Below, piece by piece: positions 11,590 through 23,500 of a stretch of DNA of 64,000 bases (position 1 is its first letter; every line of letters starts with the position of its first letter). The stretch covers positions 101,295,845 through 101,359,844 of the forward strand of contig NC_080671.1 of NCBI RefSeq assembly GCF_030247195.1, in the 5' to 3' direction. The position numbers and the translations under genes are program-made. The notes beneath the pieces were generated by a model. That model ran no database searches. It was given only the letters and a program-made list of their open reading frames with translations, and was not told where the DNA came from. The stretch is from Topomyia yanbarensis (lineage: Eukaryota; Arthropoda; Insecta; Diptera; Culicidae).

Positions 11590-14460
11590 TATCCAACCTA
11601 CCCAGTAAAAAATCCGTAATTCTGGCTGGTTTCTGCCAATATTGGGGCGGATTCCAGCCTGAATTTGGTCAGAGATCCGCCAGGATTCCGGTTGGTTTGA
11701 CTCGGTACTAATACTATCATAGCAATCGACCGAATTATCCTACATCCGAACAGAGCCGAGGTTGACACATACTGAAAAAGTGTTTGATTGTGTGATGCGC
11801 ATACATGAACAGCAACCGAAATTCGTCATTCCACCGTTTACTACTTTTGCGGGAATATGAGTTTAATACCGCAATGCGCAATTGCCTGGTCTGTTACCGA
11901 AAAGACAATAGAATCTTACCCAAAAGTAATAGAAACATGCCCGTCGGATTTTGGGTGTACCATATCGATTAGCTCACCGTCGGTTATTCTGTCTTCTTCT
12001 TCATAATCATCCTCGTCACTGTAGGTAGTGAAAGCTGCCAAATCGTTAATTCATGCTTTGATAAAAACCTTTCGTTAATGGATTCCCAACTATCCTTACG
12101 GTAATTGCTGATAGTATCTTCGTTATCAAGATCTATATTTAGCGTTGTAAGAGCGTTCCTAATCACTGATGGGGCCTATCAAAATCCGTTTGAATAGAGT
12201 GTTCATTTCGACAATTCCGTAAATCCTGGGAATATTTCAGAAATAAAGTCTCTTCGGTACCTCGGAAAAGTCTTATTAGATTTTCACATACTTACCCTTA
12301 AATAAAAGGTAGTATCTTCAAACACTGCTAGTGAAGTTCATACGAATCGGGCCTATGGTTGCGGAACTACGGTCTGAATATTACGATCCCATGTGGAATC
12401 TTTAAATATCAAAAGCCTTTTCGTAAACCTTGCGCAACGAAACGCACATAAATCGACAGGAATTTCCTTGTCGGAATTAATTTCGAATCCTCTATCGATT
12501 GTTAATCGTTTAAAACGGAATCGATTCATAAATCGGTCTGTATTAGCCTTTCCGTGAGACGTTTGTTTGAGAATTCACAGACGGGTGCTCCCTTCCGTGA
12601 ATAGTAAAACCCGTCCGACGACCGTCTTTCGTTAATCATATGCATTTAATTGAAAAAATGTAATGGCCTTACTGCATGCTGCATTGTGGCTCAGTCAATG
12701 TCGAACAGAATTTGATAATTAATAAGAAATAATGGCTATACTACCAAATACTAATGATAGTATCTTCAGACTGGATCATTATTTCATTTAATTTATTGGA
12801 TTGTACACTGGTTTTATTGTTTTGTCGCTAAGTTTTCGGATTTCAAATAAATTTTCCTCTAATTTCAAAGTAAAGGCGGTGAATATGCTCTATTCTCATG
12901 TTATACATTATATATTAATTGATTTGCGTAAAAATAACTCGATATTCAACGAAAAAATAGAGAATGACTATTTTGTTATTTTTTAAAAAGTGAGCTTATT
13001 GTTTTGTCCGACACTGTATAGGCATCGAAAATCCAGATTACCTTCTTACTGCACCGTCTGTCCTGCTTTTCTGATTACGTTCAATGTGTTAGCTGAGACA
13101 AAAAGCTTCATTGGACAGAACAACATGCAAAATTTTGTCGAACATAACAACGTTAGGATCAAAATCCCTGTGTATGTGAACGATGAATCAGTCGAAGTTC
13201 AACTGCACGATCTGATACCGTGTACTACTTGCCAGGCTACTTTTATGTCGATATATGAAGAGATGGTATCCATTACAAATGATGCTTGAAGAAGCTTCAT
13301 CCCTTTCAACAGAGTTCGTATGGTGAAAATGCGGCTAGTACACCCTATTCCTTCCTAGCTGACCATGCCAGGCATTCTTGATACCACCATTCAGACGACG
13401 CTGTGCATCTACCAAGGCCAATACGAGCTAGTTTTGCACACTTCGGAAATCTCTTCGCTATAAGTGCTACGGAAAATTTATCAGCTGCAATAGAAACTAT
13501 CGACTGGTCTTATCCAGGAAAGATGGACATAAAATTAGTTCCTACTCACTTGAATGAGTGAGAATTAATTTACCAGCATGAGATTTTTTTACAAAATGCG
13601 CACCCCTTTCGACGAAAAAACAAAGGAGAGAAGAATGACTTATTAGCGATGATTATTTCATTGCTTGAATGCTATCTCTCCTTTTAATTCCATTATCACT
13701 TCCAATGCACTTGTACCGACAGTGCGTATTTCGCTTCCCACTTGTATGTTTTTGCAGTGTCTCTGCCCACGAACTAGGAACTGGCAAAATAGGAAACTAA
13801 TTATAAAAAGATGACGCCCGGAGCTGGCGGTGCGGAATAGAAAACAAACCGTTGAAGCTGCACTGCACGAATAATCAAGCTTATTGTCCACTCTGACAGT
13901 TCTGATCAAATTGTTCTCAGAACAATGAAATTCTGTTCAAAAGTTTTAAAGTTGGTATTTCACGCAATTGTGTCTGTTTTGCACTAATAAATGGATGGGG
14001 AGAAGAACAAATAATAAATTCATTCATACTCCCTATTTCCCAAATAATGCAATTTAATCGCTTCTTCCAAAAAACAAAAACATTTGAAGAGTAAAAAAAT
14101 CACCATAAATTCATTTGCCACGTGCTCTGACACATTCAAACAATATTATCTTTAAACGGTATTACTTGAGCACGGATCACACACTACAACCATCCAGATT
14201 GCGCAGTGCTCTTTGAATCAGGCACATATCTGATAAAATCTCTTCCTGAAACAAACAAGCTGTGTGTACCTGAGATAACATATCAGCTGGTCGGCGCCTG
14301 TCTCAAATTTTCCGCAATGTCAAACGAATTAGTATTTTGCCTTTCAAAGCCACCTGGCCAACAATAGCCCTCCCCGCAATCTCCCCCAAACACCTGCGCC
14401 CAAGCAAGTCGTTGACCTTATCTATCACTCGCTAAATGTACTGTTTCATGTCTGTTCCAG
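11590..14460. other. Region upstream of CPT1, no gene recognised
   Basis: Nearly 2.9 kb of AT-rich DNA. A 99-codon frame at 12990-13289 and a 60-codon frame at 11984-12166 on the minus strand match nothing I know. The proximal CPT1 promoter or first non-coding exon may lie here or further left, but no TATA box or initiator can be assigned with confidence. Confidence 0.4.
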
Positions 14461-14574
14461 GTTTTCCCCTGCTGCAATCTGCAGCCGATCCAGTTGCAAC
14501 CGGTGAAAGCCTATTAACACCTAACACCGGTAGTGTCGTAGGCGTGCACCGAACGGAAAAGCAGCGGCCAAACC
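14461..14574 (+). other. CPT1: CPT1 5' UTR part of the first coding exon
   Basis: A good 3' splice site (TGTTTCATGTCTGTTCCAG) ends at 14460, directly before GC-richer sequence that runs into the start codon at 14575 (context AACCATGG). This suggests that the ATG exon is not the first exon and that a non-coding leader exon lies upstream. The leader itself was not identified. Confidence 0.6.
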
Positions 14575-17500
14575 ATGGCTGAAGCACATTCAGCTGTTGC
14601 GTTCTCATTCTCCATCACTCACGAGGGATGGCATCTGAACTATGACCGGGAGGTGCTGGATCTGGTGTGGCAGTCCGGTGTCAGATCGTGGAAGAAGCGG
14701 GTGGCGCGGTTTAGGGTGAGTTAGATTTTGAAATGAAATCATATTTATTTTAGCCAGAGGTAAGTGTACCTAGATTGATAGAGTTAGCGGTCTCAAGTGT
14801 GTGAGTCTTCAAAGTTGTTTCGGGGACACAGCGCATAGGGGTAAAGTGCCAGTAGTCATAAGCGTTATCAGTTACAATGGCTTTTATTTTATTTTTTGAT
14901 TGAATATTTTTCAATGCGAGTTTTTGAGATCAGCAATGAAATGTACTTTCTTGTTAGAAAATACCGAGTCATTGGCGTTGGTATTTGTTATTGGCGTGTC
15001 TTTGAATTTTTTCACTCGTCACGTTATTTGCGTTGGTATGAGTTGTCAAACTGAATTTGCTGTTTGCTATTAGCGGGAGCGTAGAGAGGGTTTGTATAAA
15101 AATAATATAAATTTTCATGGAATAAAAAATGGACCGCCTGCAGGCAATTAGAAGAATATGTTTCATCGGTTGTCATCGTCATCAATTACTCTTTCTGTTT
15201 ACTTGAGATCAATACATGTAATTTACGAATTCCGAAATCCATATTGATAGTTTACTACCCATCGCGCGTTGCTGCGACTTGCAACGAAGTAGGAGGAAAA
15301 CACAATTTGTTCCGAAGCGCCATCTGCCGAGCAGATAATCTCCAATCAATAGCACACAAACACGCTCTATACCAAATGCCTACTACATATAAATTTTTAT
15401 GGCAAAGCCGTTTGGGAGTCCATAAATCATATGCATACAAGCATTGACTTCCATAAAAGCGCTTTGCAGAGCCATTGGCAAATTGATGAAGCAAACGCAG
15501 ACTAATCACACGAGACCCACAAGATACATTTAATGCTATATTTATTAGGCTTTGACTACTTCAACTAAGAAGACACAAGTTCTAATAGTGGTTAACCTAT
15601 CTTCCAGACCGGAGTCCGCAACGGAGTGTACCCTGCACATCTTCAGAGCCTATGGTTAGTGATAGCTGTCGCTATTGCACTCCATTTCACACAGCGACAG
15701 GTTCCGTTCAACTTAGTCAATAAATGTCTAGCGCTTTTACCGGGGTAAGTAGTTCTTTCCATGGCGCTTTTCGATGGATTTAAGCTGACTGCCTCGTTTC
15801 CATTTCAGCGACACAGTGGGCTATCAGGTGACGGCATGCGGTCTAGCGGGGCTTTTCTTCTGGCTGTGCATATGTTACACAATGCGATACTCGTTGAAGC
15901 TGCTGCTGATGTACAAAGGTTGGATGTACGAAAAGAGGGCACCGGGTAGTAAGGTTTCCCTGCCGGTACGTTGCACGAAACATTCTTTAATAGTAGTAGC
16001 CAAGGGATTATGGGTTGTTCACTGTTCGTTCTGTCCTTCCATTTGTAGACGAGAGTGTGGGCACTTTTTGTCAAGGTATTAGCAACGTGGAATAAACCGG
16101 GATTGTACAGCTTCCAGGGTTCCCTTCCCCGGTTGCCATTACCGAGCGTGAAAGACACCATGGCAAGGGTAAGTTTCACAATTATTAAATTGAAAACGTA
16201 TCAGAATTTATTAAATCATATTGTTTTAGTATCTGCGTTCCGTTAAACCTCTGCTGGACGACGATAACTACACACGCATGGAACGTCTCGCCAATGAGTT
16301 TCAGAATGGGATTGCCACTAAACTGCAGCGCTATTTGCTCTTGAAGAGTTGGTGGTCAACCAACTACGTCTCAGATTGGTGGGAGGAGTACGTTTATCTG
16401 CGTAGTCGTGGAGCTTTGATGGTGAACAGCAATTTTTACGGAATGGATGCTATATTTACGAAACCGACTACAGTTCGTAGCGCTCGCGCAGCTAATGTTA
16501 TCAATATGCTGCTTCAGTTCAGAAGAATTGTTGAACGACAAGAGCTGGAGCCTATTCTGGTGCAAGGATTGGTGCCACTGTGCTCTTGGCAATACGAACG
16601 TATCTTCAACACTGTGCGTGTTCCCGGAGTCGAAAGTGACAAAATTGTCCACTACCAGGACTCCAATCACATTGTGGTGCTGTTTCGAGGTTGCTACTAC
16701 AAGGTCGTTATCTATCACAACGGTCGCATTTTACGCCCGTGCGAAATTCAGATTCAAATCGAGGAGATCTTACACAGCCATGATAAACCACAACCTGGGG
16801 AGGAACTGCTAGCCTCGCTGACGGCTGGCGATCGTACCAAGTGGGCTAAAGTTCGCGAATCGGTGTTTGCCAAGGGTGTCAACAAGACGTCGCTGCATTT
16901 GATCGAAAGTTCTGCATTTGTGCTGTCGTTGGACGAGCAACCGTTCGAGTTCGATATGGCGCATCCGGAGAAGTTGGATCAGTTCGGAAGAAACCTGCTG
17001 CACGGAAACGGACATGATCGGTGGTTCGACAAGAGTTTCACCGTTTGCATAGGAAGTAATGCTAGGGTACTGTCAATGCATACATTACGACACTACAACA
17101 TTACTAAAATTGTGATATATCTTTTTAGGTTGGATTTAACGCCGAACATACTTGGTAAGTAGACACGCTTGTAGTTGAAACATGTAACCATTTTCAGCAT
17201 CCTGGCAATACTCTGTATTATATACCATAAGCATTGTCCAACGTCCCACACAGATTTGATCAGCAGAAGAAGATAATCTAGTCTACTGCACCGCAGTGTC
17301 AGAATCTTGTAAATTTCATTTCAATAATGTATTTTTCATTGTATTTGTCTTCTCAATCGGGCAACCCACGTGCTGCTCGCCCATCTCGATGTTCGAACAT
17401 ACATACGCACCTCCCCTCCAACAAAAACATTATAAACGATTCCTTCAGGGCGGACGCAGCAGTGATGTCACACATCTGGGAAATGTTGATCATGGAAGAA

Positions 17501-20500
17501 GCTCAGCCGCGGTAATTAAAGTTTTCCACAGTAGAACTGCACACGATTCACACTATATTGTAGATATTTTTGAGACATTCAGTTGTTGTACATATTTTGC
17601 GCGCTTCGGTATTGCGGTATTCGTTTCCGGTTTGGGAGGAAGAAACACGCTTGCGTACCCATTGTATATTGATTTAGTCTATGTTTGTTTAGTTATACTG
17701 TGCGGTGCTGGTAGATATGCTATACCTTTACTCAGTTCTTAAAATGAACAGTCTGCTGATTGTCACATACACATTTCCATAACTCGCCCATTGTCATAAT
17801 GCATTGACCATCTTCACTCTCCGTCTTCCCATACCCAATACTGCTACCAAGGATCTATTTATATTTTGTACGATACTTATAGCTTATGTTTTTATTTTCT
17901 TCAAACAAAATTCATCAAACGAAATAATTCACAATTGCATAACCAACTACCACATACAGGGCTGATGCACCTGTGCTGGCACACGTGTGGGAGAACATTG
18001 TTGCAGAGGAGCAGATACAAAAACGGTAATGGTTTTCAATAATGCTTTCTAGAGTGCTAAGGAACAAACGCTACTGTCATTTACTACCAACAACACTGCC
18101 CACTAACCTGGAACCTCAAATACATCCTTTGGGTTAACTAAAAGTAACTAATATTTTAGGAATCAAAGGTAATGCGGAGCTCTGTTCGATACAAGCATTT
18201 GAGAGAAATAATGTGTGCTTGCCTCACGAAATGTTGTTTTTCAGTTTATTGCGTTTGTATTAGTTGTAATAAGCAAAGTTCATACGAAAAGTGTTCTATA
18301 GTACCGATACTAACTGGCCGAATTATATTGTGTACGTAGATTTTGTATAACGCATATCTTGTACATTGGTCAAACATATCAAAAACTGTTTATGATTCAC
18401 TCGAAACACACGATTACTTACAAATTACAACACAATGGGGCATCAGTTGATATCGCTTACGCAAAAAATATTTTGTTCCTATTTCTTAAGATTCAGTGTC
18501 ACCTGACGCGAGTCAAACAAAACAAAAGTTCAAAGTACTTTGTCCCCATCGTAACGGATCACTAGTAGTATTTTTTTATTTTGATTGTAGAGTTTTTAAC
18601 CTTAGGCCTTCCCCTAGGTTGATGGGTTTGACGGTATTACAAACGTGCATCGATGCTAAAATACCTCTGACAGACAATTGCTTTAAGATGGTTATTGCAT
18701 TACGCCTTGATAGTGGTGCATCGAGGAGATCGAGAGGGCTTGCGGACCTTTTTTATGTTTTGTGTTTTGATACCCTGCACCAGTCCTAATCAACCCGAGA
18801 TGCATTATAGTATAGGTGTTCACATTCGTCAAGTTTGAGTGTGTTGGTTTGTTGCTAGTGAAATTATTCATGGCGGCCCAGGACCGCGAAGCACATAATC
18901 AACAAACCGACCATGCGAAACGAAGCTTGTAAGCATGTGGTAAAAATAAGTATGGCGTCCGGGATCGCAATAGAGCAACTGTTTACATCACTAACCAATC
19001 AGAATGAAGTATGAGACCACGTGCTTCTGTTTTCTTCTTCATTCTTCTTGTTTGCCCGAAAAAAGTGACAGCTGATGCATACATAGAAAAAAAAATGTGT
19101 ACACCTGTATACACCTCGCAATCAACCATTAGCCTGTGCGCGTTTGTAAACATTGTTCCGCAGATTAATGGCAGTGTTGGTGGACGCGGCTCGCAGTGGA
19201 GGTTATTGTATGTCGATTTATCGGCCGATTTCGTCATTGTGCACAGGCTAATTAAAGGAATATAAAAGTAGAAGCCTATCAATGGTCAGTTTTGTGGTAA
19301 TTGTGTTTTTGGTACTAGTGTACAATGGTTATGTGCTAGTCGTATGTCTGTTTATGTATGTGGTCGTCTGAGTATTTGTGACAGTTAGGTCAGGGAATGG
19401 ATGCAGAACTGGTGTATATGATGGGATAGTGGGTGATCCTTCCGGTGTTCAATTAGTGTATTCGAACAGATTCATTCGGGAAAATTGGATTGGATAAATT
19501 AATTTCAAACGTACAAACGCTCATGGCATTCGCGATAACACAAACCTGGTTCCAAACGCGAACATGCAATTGCAATCATGCACACATATTTAATCCCGCG
19601 ATCTCACCAACATTAAAACGACCCGGTATTTAAGTGAACGTTGTAGCACCTATAAATTTACAAAAACGGTCTCAATCAGTAACCTACCGCTCGCGCGATC
19701 ATGATTTGGTCACGTCAGGAAGTCATGCCTCTTCAGTTTGTCCAATAAAAAAAAATGACGCTCATATTCACTAGACAGTACATTCCCTGGCGACATGACC
19801 GGCAACTCTAGTGATATGGGGGAACTCTCTTCTAGTGCTCTCTTCACACGCGTATGTGCGAATAGCCACACGGTTATAAAATCGAATTTATGCAGGCGAA
19901 ATTACATACACGCTAGCACACGCGACTTACAAACTCCCCCGTGATCGAACACGTTAACGCACAAACGCTCGAGCCCTTCGCGATGATACACGCGATCGTG
20001 AAGTCCGTACACCCGCACATATATGAACCGTACAATGAATATCGTATTCAGAATCGCGGCCTGCTGCAGTTGGCCTTAAGCAGTGTTTTAGTGGGTGACA
20101 TTTTCCGTCCTGTCTGCAGTTGTAGTGAGTGGCTCTAAAGGAGAGCCTGCCGAAACCCTAGTTCTACAGCTCCAATAGGACAACTCTCGAACAAAAGATC
20201 CTATACAAATTTCAAACACAATGCGCTATGCCTGTTATAACCAATCGACCCCAAATTTTGCTCAGTTGATTAGGACCCCAAATGGAACAAAAAAACGAGT
20301 TTGCCCCACCCTTTAAAAGTCAATCGGCTTTCTTCCTGTTCTTATTGTTACTCCACCCGTTCAAAACCGTTGGTTATAGCAGCTTCTCCTATCTTTGGCA
20401 TATTGGCAGGATAAAAATTATAAATACCACAGCAAATGCAAAACAAACTTGTATTGAGAAAACCTGCAACTAGCTGCGTGGAAGAAAGCTTCCTTAAAAG

Positions 20501-23500
20501 AAAAAAAACTGCGTAGGGAATTGCTTATTTACCCTTCTGGCTACCACAACATGTAACGATGCGAATCGCCGTACTGCCATTATGCTAGACTCCGCGATAA
20601 TGCACCACTTCAATGTATACAACTCCCGTTGTCAGACAGGTGAAGAAAACTAGCCAGCGTTTTGCATTGCTACTGCCCACTTTGGCTAGTACCGGTCCGA
20701 AGTAATCCAGATCAACGAAAGTAATTGGTCAGACAAAGGCTGTCAGTCGCATCTCTGTCAGCGGAGCCATGACTGGTGGTTTTGGGACAGCGGCACCAGA
20801 TGCAGGTCTTGAATAGATAGCACAGTGACGGTCTTTTGCTAGGCCTTGGGACTTTGTCAGTACAGCAATTTCATTCGGGAAGACCTCGATCTGCGCCATC
20901 ATCCAAAGCTCAGCTCATTGTAGCTCATTCTGGGTGAGCATGCCATGTTCCAGATGTCGGCCCTTGCTCTTCCGAAGTAGGTTGTCGAGGTAACGGTATA
21001 CGTATCTGGTTGCACGATACAATCTGGTCCATGAGACTTTCGTGTTCTGAGCGAAATGACCCAGATTGAAATGGAGCTTGAGCTTGTGCGACCACCCCTG
21101 GCTGCTGCTACTCCGTTATCGATCTGGATTAGCTGTAGTTGCACAGAGAATCGGAAGATAATTATGCTTGTGAGTAGTAGGGCATTGCAATTTTTTTTTT
21201 TAATTCTCAAAGGCCCCCCCTCTCATATTGTGACAAATGTCAAAGTAAGCTCAGATGCCAAATTTCACATCATTTGGACAATTTTAGACCCCCGCCCACT
21301 TCGCTTGAAATTTTTTGAAATTGGTGCTATGGGAAAATATGGAGGAAAAATACATTAAATGCTATAACTTTTGAAGTAGCAATCAGAAAATTACAATTTA
21401 TACCTCCTTTGAAAGGAAATAATCTAAGTATTTGAATGAAGATATATTTGTTCCTAGAAAAATACGGGAAAGTGGGGTACTGGTTCATTTTGGCCCCAAA
21501 ATCCCCCTTTTGATGATTTTTCTCCTCCGTGATGCAAACCATGCATATTTTGTAGTTTTTCTAATGTGAAAAAATCTCAGAAATCGAACGGAACCCTTTT
21601 GACCTTAGTTCGAATACGAGAAGTTGGGGTTATAGGGCTTTTTGTCAGTCATATTAAATTTTATCATTTTCTCATGCATATATCTCTATTATTCTTCAAT
21701 CAATTTTCATAAAATGTAACTTATTGAACGTGTAAAATTCTGGGGAATAAAACAAAAATAAAAACGTTAAAGGTAAAATTCAGAAACATCAAGCTTTTTG
21801 ATATTTACTCTACAAATCTCATTTTTTTCATTATTTGTCCTAATACCTCAACTTCCCCTATTTTTCAATGAAACTTTTCTCATGTGATCCCTAAGCATAT
21901 TTTACACTAAAAGTAGTAAATTAAATAAGAATTTTGTTGTTAAATGGAGTTAATATGTGCGATTTTATGATAAAAATGTGAAATCGACACTATATGTCAG
22001 ATAATTTGATGTTCCTGAATTTTACCGGTAACGAATCTATTTTTGTTATAATCCTAAGGATTTTCCACGTTCAACAAGGTATAGTTTATGAAAATTGAGT
22101 GAAGAATAATAGAGATATATTCACGAGAAAATGATGAAGTTTAATATGAATGTCAAAAGGCCATTTAACCCCAACTTCTTGTATTCGGACTAAGGTCAAA
22201 AGGGTTCCGTTCGATTTCTGAGATTTTTTTTACATTAGAAAAACTACAAAATATGTATGATTTGCATCACGGAGTAGAAAAATCATTAAAAATAGGGGAT
22301 TTTGGGGCCAAAATGACCCAGTACCCCACTTTCCCGTATTTTTTAAGAAACAAATACTACGCCATTCAAATACTAAGATTATTTCCTTCCAAAAGAGGTA
22401 TAAATTTTAATTTTCTGATTGCTACTTCAAAAGTTATAGCATTTAATGTATTTTTCCTCCATATTTTTCCATAGTACCAATTTCAAAAAATTTCAAGCGA
22501 AGTGGGCGGGGGTCTAAAATTGTCCAAATGATGTGAAATTTGGCATCTGAGCTTACTTTGACATTTGTCACAATATGAGAGGGGGGCCTTTGAGAATTCA
22601 AAAAAAAATTTTTTTTGCAATGCCCTAGTGAGTAGCGAAACATATTTCAATGTGCAACTCCTGGTAATCCTAAAGTGTTTATTGATCAATTCCGGCGCCG
22701 GCCAGGCCCGAACGTAGATCGCAGAAGGAAAGGGAAGAAATGGTAGTCCGATACTTGCTTTTGCTAGAGACAATATACTACTGCGCACTCCACAACTATC
22801 ACGGAAGGAGGATATTTGTTAGTATAGAAGTAGGATTCTACTTCTTCATGATCGACGTCCGAAATGACCCACATTGAAATGGATGGGACGAAGTTCTTCG
22901 CCAGTTTCAGGAACCGATTGTTCTTCGGGTCACTTGGCTCTAACTTTCTGCAGAATGTTTTGTGCTCGAAATCACGGATTGTTCACCTAGAACTGCGGCC
23001 CAAGATCGGGTACTGAGTGAAGCCACCTTCAGTTTGAGTTTTGGGATCGACTGTGTTTTCAGCAGAGTAATTTTGGTTTTGATGAATGGCTTGCACTTTC
23101 TCCTCTGCTTCCAAACGAAAGTACGCAACACATGAATACGCCACTTCGCTGGCATTCACGAAATCGTGCAGTGCAAGACTGTCGAAGGTTTTCGGGAAGG
23201 ACGACTGAAAGTAGCAGCGCTAGATTCGTAATTCGTTGAATTGCGGGAACAGTTTCGTCTATTGTTACCTTCGCTCGTAGATATCCTGTGAAATCTGTTC
23301 ATCGCATCCTGATCCTCTAGTTCATATGTCCTGTATCCAATTTTTCCCGTGGACATTTCGTGGGAATTTCCCTAGTAACAATTGAGGTTTTATGGTAGTT
23401 TTATAGCCACTCATAAAACATAGAATGCACTTGTAGCATGCTATAAAACTTCGATTGTTACTTGGGGTGTTCGTTGTCCAGAATTTTCTGAAGGTTTCTT

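Noticed and set aside
14969..15509. Extra CPT1 exons or an antisense gene in the first coding intron
   Set aside because: Frames are short, lack splice sites in phase and show no family motif.
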